Of a stretch of DNA of 37,885 bases, positions 23,588 to 31,706 are shown piece by piece (the stretch's first letter is position 1; every line of letters begins with the position of its first letter). Below the pieces are notes generated by a model, which was given only the letters and a program-made list of their open reading frames with translations, was not told the DNA's origin and did no database searches. Source of the DNA: Tagaea sp. CACIAM 22H2 (GTDB lineage Bacteria; Pseudomonadota; Alphaproteobacteria; CACIAM-22H2); the NCBI GenBank assembly GCA_014444615.1, contig PVXE01000041.1, forward strand, positions 1 to 37,885, written 5' to 3'. Both the position numbers and the translations under genes were made by a program.

Positions 23588-24295
23588 ATGGCGAAAGGTA
23601 AATCCGGTCCGACCGAGGCGGCGCGCAGTCTGGCGAAAATCGACTTGTTCGCCGCCTTGTCCGTCGCGCAGCGCACCGCTATCGAGGCGCGTTGCCGCTG
23701 GCGCGAATACCCGAAAGGGGCGAGCGTCATCGACCGCGAATCGCCCGAGACGGACGTTTATTTCGTCGTCGCCGGGTCGGTGCGCGTTGTCATCCATTCT
23801 GAGTCGGGCCGCGAAGTGGCGTTCGACGAGATGGGGCCGGGCGGCTGCGTGGGCGAACTCGCGGCGATCGACGGGGGCCCGCGTTCGGCTTCGGTCGAGG
23901 CGCTGGAGCCCACTTTGTGCGCGATCCTGCCGCGCCAGGTCCTTCTCGACGTCGCGGTGACCGCACCCGCCGCCACGCTCGCCTTGTTGCGCCGGATGGC
24001 GGCGATGGTCCGCGTCGCGACCGAACGCATTCTCGATCTTTCGACGCTCGGCGCGCATAACCGCGTCTACGCCGAAATCCTGCGTCTGGCCAAACCGGTT
24101 TCCGGCAAGCTCGTCATCAAGCCGATTCCGGTGCATGGCGATATCGCCGCGCGCGTGTCGACGACGCGCGAGACGGTGGCGCGCGTGTTCTCCGAACTTG
24201 CGCGCAAGAACATCGTGGTGAAGGAAGGCGGCGGATTGACCGTCGCCGCACCCTCGCGCCTCAAAGCGATGGTCCGCGAGTTCAAGACGGCGTAG
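23588..24295 (+). CDS. Crp/Fnr-family transcriptional regulator
   Basis: A 235-aa regulator. The cyclic-nucleotide-binding fold spans about residues 20-140 (PETDVYFVVAGSVRVVIHSE and GGCVGELAAIDGGPRSASVE, the phosphate-binding cassette with Gly-Glu and Arg-Ser). A dimerisation helix follows, then a winged HTH at about 165-230 (DIAARVSTTRETVARVFSEL as recognition helix region). The GELAAIDGGPRSASV cassette favours true cAMP or cGMP binding. There are no N-terminal cysteines, so it is not an Fe-S Fnr. It diverges from the MaoC/ribF operon, which may be its target, and ends 2 bases before the convergent aldolase gene. Confidence 0.9.
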   Translation: MAKGKSGPTEAARSLAKIDLFAALSVAQRTAIEARCRWREYPKGASVIDRESPETDVYFVVAGSVRVVIHSESGREVAFDEMGPGGCVGELAAIDGGPRSASVEALEPTLCAILPRQVLLDVAVTAPAATLALLRRMAAMVRVATERILDLSTLGAHNRVYAEILRLAKPVSGKLVIKPIPVHGDIAARVSTTRETVARVFSELARKNIVVKEGGGLTVAAPSRLKAMVREFKTA

Positions 24296-24297
24296 CG

Positions 24298-25026
24298 CTA
24301 CCGGAGATATTCGGGTTCCTCGCGCGCCAGCATGCGGGCGAGGGATTTGAAATGCACGCCGGCATATTCGGCGTTGCCGGATTCGAATACTCGCGCCGTG
24401 CGTTCGGCGATCTGGCCGGGCACGAGCTTCAAGGGCCGTCCCGTCGACATCGCCAGCACCTGCGCTTGCGCCGCGCGTTCGAGGTAGTAAAGCCGGTCGA
24501 AGGCTTGCGCGACGTCGGGTGCCGTGACGATCACGCCGTGATTGGCGAGGAACAGCACCGGCTTGCCGTCCATCTTCGCCGCCATGCGGTCGCCTTCGGC
24601 GGCGTCGCAGGCGAGCCCGTTGTAGTCGTCGTCATAGGCGATGCGGCCGTGGAATTTCAGCGCCGACTGCACGCACGGCTCCAGCCGTCCGTTCTCGATC
24701 GCGCACAAGGCGGTCGCGTAGGGCATATGCGTGTGGAACACGGCGGCGGCGTGCGGATGGCGCAGATGGATGCGCGTATGGATGTGCAGCGCGGTTTCCT
24801 CCAGCGGCCAATCGCCTTCCAGCACGTTGCCCGTGCCGTCGATCAGCAGCAGGTCGGACGCTTTCATTTCTCGCCAATGCGGGCCCCAGGGATTCACCAG
24901 AAAGCGATCCTCGGCGACCTGAAGACTGAAATGGTTGCACGTCCCTTCGTTCAGACCCAGCCGCGCGGCCCAGCGCAGCGCGCAGGCAAGATCGGCACGG
25001 GCGTCGATGAAACTCGTTGCGGACAT
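24298..25026 (-). CDS. class II aldolase/adducin-family protein
   Basis: A 242-aa protein of the class II aldolase (AraD/FucA) fold. The family marks are GLNEGTCNHFSLQ near residue 25, the zinc site HTHMPYATAL near 97 and LANHGVIVTAPDVAQAF near 160 with the third His, then the YYLERAAQAQVLA helix. The variant with a large N-terminal NHFSLQV block is common in sugar-phosphate epimerase/aldolase relatives whose substrates are unknown. A good ribosome site (GGAGGT) precedes the ATG. It is a single-gene unit facing the Crp regulator gene; no sugar-pathway gene adjoins it. Confidence 0.87.
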   Translation of the reverse strand: MSATSFIDARADLACALRWAARLGLNEGTCNHFSLQVAEDRFLVNPWGPHWREMKASDLLLIDGTGNVLEGDWPLEETALHIHTRIHLRHPHAAAVFHTHMPYATALCAIENGRLEPCVQSALKFHGRIAYDDDYNGLACDAAEGDRMAAKMDGKPVLFLANHGVIVTAPDVAQAFDRLYYLERAAQAQVLAMSTGRPLKLVPGQIAERTARVFESGNAEYAGVHFKSLARMLAREEPEYLR

Positions 25027-25227
25027 TCAGGACCTCCATCGCGGAACAGCGTCGCATATTGCGACGGGATTTTACCGGGTTTCGTCGCGGATTTTCGGCA
25101 AAGCCCGGACTTCGCGTCGCGCGCATGCGCGCCATGCCAAAGCCGCGCGCGGTCTTCATCCGGCATTAAGCCCGTCTGTGTGTAATCGCTCCATCGCAAT
25201 GAAGCATCCGGCCAAGGAGCCAAGATC

Positions 25228-25509
25228 ATGTCGCTGAGCATCTCGTCCGCCTCGAACGGCTTCGCCGATTTCGCCGCGTTGAAGTCGTCGGGCGGCGCCA
25301 ATCAAGCCGGCGGCGAAGGCGAGAACGGTGCGACCGCCGCCGCGGCGACGTCGGGGACGACGGGTGCCGCTTCGGCGCAAGGCGCGCAATCGGTCGGCGG
25401 CCAATCGATCCAGTCGAACAGCGTTTCGCAGACCGCTTCGGGCGGCTCCGCGAATCCGCCGCCGCCGGCGGCCTCTGGTCGCGGGCAGCTGCTCGACATC
25501 GCCGCCTGA
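25228..25509 (+). CDS. low-complexity small protein of unknown function
   Basis: A 93-aa protein made mostly of Gly, Ala, Ser, Gln, Asn and Thr (for instance GGEGENGATAAAATSGTTGA and QSVGGQSIQSNSVSQTASGG), with only a few charged residues. It is not a shadow of another gene: AAGGAG sits 9 bases before the ATG and a good hairpin follows the stop. There is no signal peptide or membrane helix. The opening MSLSISSASNGFADFAAL resembles starts of small proteins in flagellar or secretion contexts, but this is only a weak impression. No neighbour suggests a job. Probably intrinsically disordered. Confidence 0.6.
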   Translation: MSLSISSASNGFADFAALKSSGGANQAGGEGENGATAAAATSGTTGAASAQGAQSVGGQSIQSNSVSQTASGGSANPPPPAASGRGQLLDIAA

Positions 25510-25521
25510 AGATTTCCGGCG

Positions 25522-25557
25522 GGTCCGGGCGCGATTACCTTGCTTGCGCCCCGGACC
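25522..25557 (+). terminator. terminator hairpin after the 93-aa gene
   Basis: GGTCCGGGCGC and GCGCCCCGGACC form an 11-base stem with one bulged base around a 13-base loop, 13 bases past the stop at 25509. A TTTT follows about 10 bases later. Stem strength and position support a terminator, although the T-run is short and distant. Confidence 0.65.
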
Positions 25558-25675
25558 TGTCACGGGTTTTGCACAATCACTGGCTAATGTTGGCATCGTT
25601 TCCGCTGGGCGGCATCGAAATCCGGCGTCCCGGTATGCGCGAATGGCACGGGTGTTTTCGGTGCCCTTTAGGGAA

Positions 25676-25703
25676 AATAAGTTCGGCGTTGTATTTATAA
25701 ATC
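25676..25703 (+). promoter_or_regulatory. AT-rich promoter candidate for the RRM gene
   Basis: The sequence around 25676-25703 (AAAATAAG, then TGTATTTATAAATC) is the most AT-rich stretch in the 245-base gap between the terminator and the RRM gene, and contains -10-like elements. About 50 bases of leader would follow. No convincing -35 match was found. Confidence 0.3.
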
Positions 25704-25754
25704 AAAAGCGGCCCCGGTAACCGGTTGCCGCCAACTTGAAAGAAACTGAGCGTT

Positions 25755-26318
25755 ATGGACAAGTCCCCCCTCCCGCAGCCGAAGCTCTACAACACACGGC
25801 TTTTCGTCGGGAATGTGCCGTTCGACTTCACGGCTGAACGTTTGGCCGATTTGTTCGACGGCTACGGGATCGTGATCGAAGCTTCGGTGCCGACCGACCC
25901 CGCCTCGGGCAAGGCGATCGGCTATGGCTTCGTCACCATGGCGCATGAAAAGCACTGCAAGGCCGCGATCGAGGCTTTGGACGGCAGCACGGTTTCGGAA
26001 CGGCGCATCGAAGTGCGTTTGGCCGACGTGAAGCCCAAGACCAAGGCCGCGCGCCCGGCGCGCCGCCGCACGGGCCCGGCCCCGCGCAAGGTGATGGGCC
26101 CCGGCAATTTCGCGCCCCCCAGTTTCGGCGACGGCGAAGCCCCGGCCGTTCGCGCCGCGCGCGCGCCGCGTGCGGGCGGGTTCGACACGTCCGAATTGGA
26201 AGCGCCGCCCCGCCCGCTTTACGCGGCGGCACCGCGTGCACCCCGTCCGGCTTCGGCGGCGCCGCGCAGCTTCGTGGTCGAAAAGCGCCGCTTGGGGCCG
26301 CCCACGCGCCGCGTCTAA
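25755..26318 (+). CDS. RRM-domain RNA-binding protein
   Basis: A 187-aa protein with one RNA recognition motif at about residues 13-90: RNP2 is LFVGNVPFDF and RNP1 is AIGYGFVTM, spaced as in eukaryotic and cyanobacterial Rbp proteins. The C-terminal half (about 95-187) is a basic, Pro/Ala/Arg-rich tail likely disordered, ending in KRRLGPPTRRV. Bacterial RRM proteins commonly bind single-stranded RNA and are often cold-responsive, but that is not shown here. RNP1 has Gly-Tyr-Gly-Phe, so the aromatic stacking residues are present. It ends 7 bases before the convergent degenerate kinase gene. Confidence 0.88.
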   Translation: MDKSPLPQPKLYNTRLFVGNVPFDFTAERLADLFDGYGIVIEASVPTDPASGKAIGYGFVTMAHEKHCKAAIEALDGSTVSERRIEVRLADVKPKTKAARPARRRTGPAPRKVMGPGNFAPPSFGDGEAPAVRAARAPRAGGFDTSELEAPPRPLYAAAPRAPRPASAAPRSFVVEKRRLGPPTRRV

Positions 26319-26325
26319 ACCCGGT

Positions 26326-28596
26326 TCAATTCTTTTCGCGCAGATGGCGGCGCACGGCTTCCGACAAGCCGCGCCACGCCAGCGGCTTGTCCAACAGCGC
26401 GTCCATCCCCGCCGCGTGACACGACTCGAACTCGCCGGTATCGGCGGCCGTCGACAGCGCCACCACCGGCGTGCGTGCGCGCGCCGTTTCGATTTCGGCG
26501 GCGCGGATGCGTTTGGTCAGGTCGCGCGCATCGAGATCGGGCAGATGCAGCTCGGCGACGATCAGCCCATAGGCCGTGGCGCGCCACATCGTCCAGGCTT
26601 CCTCGCCGCACGGTGCTGCATCGACGCGATAGCCCGATAGCTCCAGCCGGCGCACCAGCAGATCGCGCGACACCGGATCGGCATCGATCGCCAAAATCAA
26701 TTTCCCTTGCGCCAGCGCGTCCTCGCGCGGCGGCGCTTCGCGCGCTGTCCGGAAAACGGGGTCTTCGTCGTCCTGCGCTTCGCCGCCGATGCCGAGCGCG
26801 CGCATCGCGCCCGCGACGATCGCCGCGCGGCGCAAAATCGTGGCGCCGGCATGCGCGTCGTCGTCGGCGATCGGCGCCGCGGCGGTATGCAACCGCAATC
26901 TTCGCCCGGTGCCGCCGCCGAAATCATGGGTGCCGGGCAACGCGACGCAAAGATCGGCCTCGCGCCGGTCGTTGACGAGCGTCGCACCCGCCGCGATCAG
27001 ATAGGCGGCGACGGCCGCTTGCGCCGAACCGCCTTCGCCGAGAACCGTCACGCGATATCCCGCCAGCGCGTTGCCCGGCGGCAAAGGCTGCAGCGCGCCG
27101 CCGGCGGGTTCGGCCGGCAATTCCAGCGCGAAGGTCGTGCCGCCGCGCGCCTGCGCCGTCGCGCGCAAATGCCCGCCCATACGCGCGGCGAGCAGCTGGC
27201 AAACCGGCAAGCCGGGACTGTCCGGACGCGCTTCGAACCCGCCATTCGGCGCGCCGTGCGAATCCGCGAGCGCGGACAGCGCTGCCTGCGGCAAGGCGGG
27301 GCCGGTATCGGCGACGGCGAAGATCAGCGTGCCCTCGGCCAGCGACAGGCGCGCGTGCACGCCGCCCTGCGTCGTGCGGCCGATCGCGTCGCCGATCAGA
27401 TTGAAAAGGATCTGGCGCACGCGCAGCGGATCGATCTTGTAGCGCTCCACGATCTCGGGATCGACGAAGCAGGACAGCGTCAATCCCCGCGCATCGGCAT
27501 GACCGGCGAGATTGACCGCGACGCGCTCGAGCAAGTCGCCCGCGTCGGTCGCGCGCAGATCGACCGACATCGACTCCGCGTCGATGGTCGCGAAATCGAT
27601 CAAATCGTCGACGACCGCCAGCAGGCCCTCCGCCGTGCGGCGCAAATCGCGCAAGCCCGCGGCCGCGCCGTCATGCGCGCGCGTTGCCGCGTCGATTTCG
27701 ACCATGCCGAGAATCGCGTGCAACGGCGTGCGCACGCGATGGCGCATCGCGGCGAGATAGGCGGATTTCGCGCGCCGGGCGTCGGCGGCGGCGCATTCCT
27801 CGCGCGCGCGCGCTTCCATCGCGTCGCTGATGGTCGCGTAGGCGGCTTCCAGCCGCGCAAGCGGGTCGCCGGTACCGGCGGGCGGGGACAAAGCCAGCAT
27901 CGCGTCCGCCTTGGCCGCCAGCGCCGTCAGCGGCTTCTCGATGCCCGCAATCATCGCGCGGTGCGCCATCGCGCCCGCGAATCCCGCCGCGAGCAGCAAT
28001 GTCGCCATGATCGCGACGAATCCGTGCCGCGCCGTTTGCGCGTCGGCGAACGCCTTATCGATTTGCGCGCGGCGCAGATCGATCGCGCGATCCAGCGCGC
28101 CGGTCAGCGGGATCGCGCGCTGCCGGATATCTTGGCGCAACAGATTGCCGAGCGCTTCGCGGTCGCGCTGGCCGAGAATCAGCACCGCCTGGTCGAACGC
28201 CCCTTCGATCCGCAGTATCAACACGTCGATTTCGGCGGCCAGCGCGCGTTCGTCGTCGGAATCGCGCGGCAATGCCCGCTTATACGCGGCCCATGCCGCG
28301 GTCGCGCGCGTGCGCGCCTCCTTCAGCGCGAAGCCGGCGGCTTCGAATCCGCCCAGATACTCGACGGCGCCGTAGAGCGCGTCGGGCGCTTCCTGCGAAT
28401 AGGCGCGCGCGACATTCTGCAAGCCGAAGATCGCTGCCAGTCCGTTGCTGTTGAAATCGGCCAGCGCGTCGCCGCCGCGCTGGATCGCCGCCAGACCGGC
28501 GCCGATCGCCAAACTCGCGCATAGGGCCGCGACGGCGAGCCACAGACGCGCCTTGGCGGTGACGGATTTCCTCGATATTGGCGGCGGTGTTTTCAT
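26326..28596 (-). CDS. membrane-anchored degenerate hybrid histidine kinase (probable pseudokinase)
   Basis: A 756-aa protein with hybrid-kinase layout. Transmembrane helices at about 17-37 and 192-213 enclose a roughly 155-residue, mostly helical extracytoplasmic sensor, followed by a HAMP-like stretch, HisKA, HATPase, a ruined receiver-like segment (about 510-605) and a C-terminal receiver (about 630-750). Key positions deviate: the H box reads MRHRVRTPL (His286 kept, next Glu replaced by Arg287); the N box NLIGDAIG has Asp403 for the Mg-binding Asn; G1 is DTGPALP and G2 PGLPVCQLL. The receiver has Glu682 in place of the phospho-acceptor Asp (AELHLPDLD), but keeps Asp638/Asp640 and Lys737. 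The start at 28596 is preceded by a hairpin-forming CGGCGG-GT-CCGCCG. It is the last gene of a three-gene operon. Confidence 0.8.
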   Translation of the reverse strand: MKTPPPISRKSVTAKARLWLAVAALCASLAIGAGLAAIQRGGDALADFNSNGLAAIFGLQNVARAYSQEAPDALYGAVEYLGGFEAAGFALKEARTRATAAWAAYKRALPRDSDDERALAAEIDVLILRIEGAFDQAVLILGQRDREALGNLLRQDIRQRAIPLTGALDRAIDLRRAQIDKAFADAQTARHGFVAIMATLLLAAGFAGAMAHRAMIAGIEKPLTALAAKADAMLALSPPAGTGDPLARLEAAYATISDAMEARAREECAAADARRAKSAYLAAMRHRVRTPLHAILGMVEIDAATRAHDGAAAGLRDLRRTAEGLLAVVDDLIDFATIDAESMSVDLRATDAGDLLERVAVNLAGHADARGLTLSCFVDPEIVERYKIDPLRVRQILFNLIGDAIGRTTQGGVHARLSLAEGTLIFAVADTGPALPQAALSALADSHGAPNGGFEARPDSPGLPVCQLLAARMGGHLRATAQARGGTTFALELPAEPAGGALQPLPPGNALAGYRVTVLGEGGSAQAAVAAYLIAAGATLVNDRREADLCVALPGTHDFGGGTGRRLRLHTAAAPIADDDAHAGATILRRAAIVAGAMRALGIGGEAQDDEDPVFRTAREAPPREDALAQGKLILAIDADPVSRDLLVRRLELSGYRVDAAPCGEEAWTMWRATAYGLIVAELHLPDLDARDLTKRIRAAEIETARARTPVVALSTAADTGEFESCHAAGMDALLDKPLAWRGLSEAVRRHLREKN

Positions 28597-28642
28597 GAAT
28601 CGGCGGGTCCGCCGGCGACTATGCTCCGGCACACGCGCCGTC

Positions 28643-29644
28643 TCAACCGCTCGCCCAAGCCTCGTCCACGGGGAAATAGCGTGCCGCGAAACGATAGGTC
28701 GCGCCGACCTTGCGTTGCTGGGCGGGATTGCGCTCGATCGTTTCGCCCGCCCAAGCCGCCAGGATGTCGTCCCAGCGCATCGTTTCACCATGCAGCCAGT
28801 CGCGCGCTTGGCGGACATAGATGATCTGACGGCCGAGATTGAGGATCGTGTTGGCCGTTTCGCCCGTCTGCGCGTCGACTTCGTCGATCCGCTGTTCGTA
28901 GCGGCGCACGGGCTTGTCGAGCAATTGCACGATGCGCGCAAGGCTGTCGGCGATGCCGCGCTCGCGCCGATAGCCCGCCTGCAGGCGGCGGAAAAGATCG
29001 ATCAAACGGCGCATTTGCCCGACCTTCTCGCGCAGCGCTTCGATATAGGAAAGTTCGCTCGCCAGACGCTCGACCGAGTCGACGACCTCCCCTTTGCGGT
29101 CCTCCGGCAAGCCCATGCGTTGCGCGAGTTTGGAGAACGCTTCCTGCACTTTCGATTTGACCGCGGGATCGGTCGCCATCGCCGCGAATTCCAGGGCGCT
29201 CTCGGCCTTCGTGCCTTGGCCCATCCAGGCGAGCAAGCCCGCCGCGATCCGGCCATGCGCGGTCTCCAAATGGGTCTTGTCCACCTTCCACGACGCGGTG
29301 CCGTCGATCAGCTCCGACGGAATCGCGTCGCCGGGATGGATGGCGGGCACGTATTTCAGCGCGTTGGGAATTTCCTCCAGCAATTTGCCGTCGGCCGAGT
29401 CGGGCGCGATTTTGAAGTAAGCGCACACCGCCTCGATGCTCATCGACGCGCGCAAATCGCCCAAATCGACGCTGAATACGGGTTCTTGCGTCGTGTCGTC
29501 GCGCACGAACACCGCCTTCGGCGCGGCGAAGACCTTGTGCGCGAATTCGAATCGGCGCGGCGCGGCCGCGGTCTTGGGAACGCGATTAAGCGCATCTTCC
29601 TGCGCCGTCGCGCCATTTTCGTCGGCGATCGAAGCGGCCGGCAT
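28643..29644 (-). CDS. uncharacterised protein, paralogue of the next gene upstream
   Basis: A 333-aa soluble protein with no signal peptide or membrane helix. After a variable 28-residue N-terminus come RRFEFAHKVFAAPKAVFVRD, EPVFSVDLGDLRASM, HPGDAIPSELIDGTASWKVD, and a long helical, coiled-coil-like middle (about 185-275: LSYIEALREKVGQMRRLIDL). The C-terminus has GETMRWDDILAAWA and TYRFAARYFPVDEAWASG. Each block recurs in the 329-aa product of 29710-30699. I do not recognise the family. A clear AGGAG precedes its ATG. It is 46 bases upstream of the degenerate kinase gene. Confidence 0.75.
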   Translation of the reverse strand: MPAASIADENGATAQEDALNRVPKTAAAPRRFEFAHKVFAAPKAVFVRDDTTQEPVFSVDLGDLRASMSIEAVCAYFKIAPDSADGKLLEEIPNALKYVPAIHPGDAIPSELIDGTASWKVDKTHLETAHGRIAAGLLAWMGQGTKAESALEFAAMATDPAVKSKVQEAFSKLAQRMGLPEDRKGEVVDSVERLASELSYIEALREKVGQMRRLIDLFRRLQAGYRRERGIADSLARIVQLLDKPVRRYEQRIDEVDAQTGETANTILNLGRQIIYVRQARDWLHGETMRWDDILAAWAGETIERNPAQQRKVGATYRFAARYFPVDEAWASG

Positions 29645-29709
29645 CTCTGGCTCCTGATGACGACGGAAATGTGCGCCGAAAAGATGAATCGCGCCTTAAA
29701 GAAACCGCA

Positions 29710-30699
29710 TCACCCGGCGCCCCAATCGGACGCGATGGGGAAATGCCGCGCCGCGAATCGGTAGGTGTCGTCGATCCGGCCGCGCTGGCTGCGCGGCGTC
29801 CCGCCCAACCCGATGGCCCATGCCGCGACCGTCTCGTCCCAGCGCATCGTTTCGGCGTGCATCGAATCGCGCAATTCGCGCGCCAGCCCGATGCGCTGGG
29901 CGATGTTCCGCGCGGCGTCGACCGTATCCGCGAAGTTCTTGTCGAACGCTTCGAACCGGCGCTCATAGGCGGCGATCGGCCGCTCCAGCAGCTGGATCGT
30001 GCGAAGAATCCGGTCGAGGACGACGCGGTCGCGGCGATAGATGTCCCGAGCCGCGCGAAGCGTCGCGATCAGCCCGCGCAATCCGCCGATGCGTTCGCGC
30101 AACGCCTCGATATAGGCGAGTTCCTCCGATAGCCCGTCGATCGTCACCGCGGCTTCGTCGGCGCTCTTCGCCGGCGGCCCGAGACTTTCGCCCAGTGCCG
30201 CGTAAAGTTCGCGCAGGACGGGTACGAGCGCCGGGTCGTCCGCCAGCATGGCGAATTCCATCGGCGTCTTCGCGGGCGGGACGCGGCCGGATGCGCCGGG
30301 AAGGCCGGCGATCAACCGGCCCTTCGCGGCGGCGAAATGCCGGGCCTCCACTTTCCACGACGCCGATCCGTCGAGCAGTTCGGCGGGGATCGAATCGCCG
30401 GGCCGGATTTGGCGCACATGGCGCAGGCCGCGCGCGACCGCGTCGAGCTGGCGCGCATCGGGCGAATCGTGCGTGATGTCGAATGCGCGCATCACCGCGT
30501 GGAAAGGCAGATTCGCTTTGACGGTGCCGAGATCCAGCGCCAGCACCGGCTCGCCGATATTCGGATCCAGCTTGAATACGGCGCCAGGGGCGGCGAAGAG
30601 TCGATGGACGAAAACGAAATGGCGATTCGCGCGCGCGGCCGGGGGCTGGCCGGACGCCGCCGCGATATCGGGCGCGGGAAGCGGCGGGTCATTGTCCAT
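29710..30699 (-). CDS. uncharacterised protein, first gene of the degenerate-kinase operon
   Basis: A 329-aa soluble protein. Conserved blocks shared with the downstream paralogue: HFVFVHRLFAAPGAVFKLD (about 27-45), EPVLALDLGTVKANL, RPGDSIPAELLDGSASWKVE (about 98-117), a helical, coiled-coil-like segment with LAYIEALRERIGGLRGLI (about 190-270), AETMRWDETVAAWA (about 280) and the C-terminal TYRFAARHFPIASDWGAG. Identity is high in the blocks and low between them, so the duplication is old. No recognised enzymatic motif is present. It diverges from the FemAB-like gene and is 65 bases from the next gene, so a three-gene transcript is likely. Confidence 0.75.
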   Translation of the reverse strand: MDNDPPLPAPDIAAASGQPPAARANRHFVFVHRLFAAPGAVFKLDPNIGEPVLALDLGTVKANLPFHAVMRAFDITHDSPDARQLDAVARGLRHVRQIRPGDSIPAELLDGSASWKVEARHFAAAKGRLIAGLPGASGRVPPAKTPMEFAMLADDPALVPVLRELYAALGESLGPPAKSADEAAVTIDGLSEELAYIEALRERIGGLRGLIATLRAARDIYRRDRVVLDRILRTIQLLERPIAAYERRFEAFDKNFADTVDAARNIAQRIGLARELRDSMHAETMRWDETVAAWAIGLGGTPRSQRGRIDDTYRFAARHFPIASDWGAG

Positions 30700-30768
30700 A
30701 ATTCTGGAACTTGATGCGGTAAAATCGGATCATTTGCGTTATTTCCGCATTCTAAGCGGGTGAACGCC

Positions 30769-30810
30769 ATGACCGCCACTACGATTCGGAAAAGTTTCCC
30801 GTCGTCATGA
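30769..30810 (+). CDS. possible 13-codon upstream reading frame
   Basis: ATG at 30769 encodes MTATTIRKSFPSS and its TGA overlaps the ATG of the FemAB-like gene (ATGA). Such overlaps can couple translation. No strong ribosome site precedes it, so it may be fortuitous. Confidence 0.25.
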   Translation: MTATTIRKSFPSS

Positions 30811-31706
30811 AAATCGTCGCCGATCCCGACCGGCAAACGTGGTTCGACACTGCCGCGCGTATGTCCTTTTTTCCGCTCCAGCAGGATTGGGAGTACGGGC
30901 TGGCCGCCCGCTGGCAGGGGCGCGATGTGCGGCGTTTCATCGCTTTGGCCGATGACGGCGCGCCGATCGCGTGTTTGCAGGCAGTCGGGCGGCGCTGGCT
31001 CGGCTTTTTCGAAATCTGGCTGGGCTTGCGCGGACCGGTCGGCGATATGCGCGCGGCGGGCGATTTCGCGCGAGCACTGCCGGGATGGCCCTTCGCCGCG
31101 CGGTTGTTGGGGCCCGAGATCGCGGCCGAACCCGCCAACGCCGCGCGCTGGTCGGGCCATGCGCGCGTTCATACCGGACCGACAATGGCGCTGTGGCGGC
31201 TTGACGATACCGACGAAGCCGGCTTGCGCGCGCGCATGAAACAAAAATGGCGCAATCGCTTGGCGACGGCCGAGCGTTCGAATTTGCGCGTCGAATTGGC
31301 GCCGCGCGGCAAATGGGTCGAATGGGTGATCGAGCAAGCCGACGCGTTGCGCGCGAAGAAAGGTTTCGAAGCGCCGTCCGCTTCGTTCGTGTCGCGCCTT
31401 GCCGAACTCAAAGCCGCACGCGAATGCTTGGTCGCGGTGGCGCTGGACAAGCGCGAGCCGGTGGCGGGCGCGTTGTTCCTGCGCCATGGGCGCGACGCGA
31501 CCTATTACGTCGCGGCGTCGTCCGATGCGGGCCGCAAGCGCAACGCCGCCAATCTCGTTTTGTGGCGCGCAGCGTGCGCGTTGAAAGAAGCGGGCGTGCG
31601 CACGCTCGATTTGGGCGTCGTCGAAACCGAACGCAGTGCGGGTCTCGCGCGCTTCAAACTCGGCACGGGTGCAGCACCCTTCGAACTCGCGGGGACGTAT
31701 TTATGA
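30807..31706 (+). CDS. FemAB/GNAT-like acyltransferase
   Basis: A 299-aa protein resembling the FemAB/CelD group of GNAT-fold transferases. The N-terminal part has FPLQQDWEYGLAARWQGRDV and a FEIWLGLRGPVGD strand. The diagnostic C-terminal GNAT-like half has MKQKWRNRLATAERSNLRVE (the KxRN helix of FemAB proteins), then AVALDKREPVAGALFLRHG, YYVAASSDAGRKRNAANLVL and LDLGVVETERSAGLARFKLG. The family adds amino acids or acyl groups to peptidoglycan or polysaccharides. The acceptor is not known. The start overlaps a tiny reading frame and lacks a good ribosome site. The stop overlaps the ATG of the 62-aa gene. Confidence 0.8.
   Translation: MKIVADPDRQTWFDTAARMSFFPLQQDWEYGLAARWQGRDVRRFIALADDGAPIACLQAVGRRWLGFFEIWLGLRGPVGDMRAAGDFARALPGWPFAARLLGPEIAAEPANAARWSGHARVHTGPTMALWRLDDTDEAGLRARMKQKWRNRLATAERSNLRVELAPRGKWVEWVIEQADALRAKKGFEAPSASFVSRLAELKAARECLVAVALDKREPVAGALFLRHGRDATYYVAASSDAGRKRNAANLVLWRAACALKEAGVRTLDLGVVETERSAGLARFKLGTGAAPFELAGTYL

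Noticed and set aside
25676..25754. A cold-shock-type 5' leader or riboswitch before the RRM gene.
   Set aside because: Only short inverted repeats (such as CCGG-TAA-CCGG) are visible and no known leader motif matches.
28597..28941. An N-terminal extension of the degenerate kinase in the same frame.
   Set aside because: It overlaps the preceding gene in another frame, has no family-like sequence, and the transmembrane N-terminus fits the ATG at 28596.
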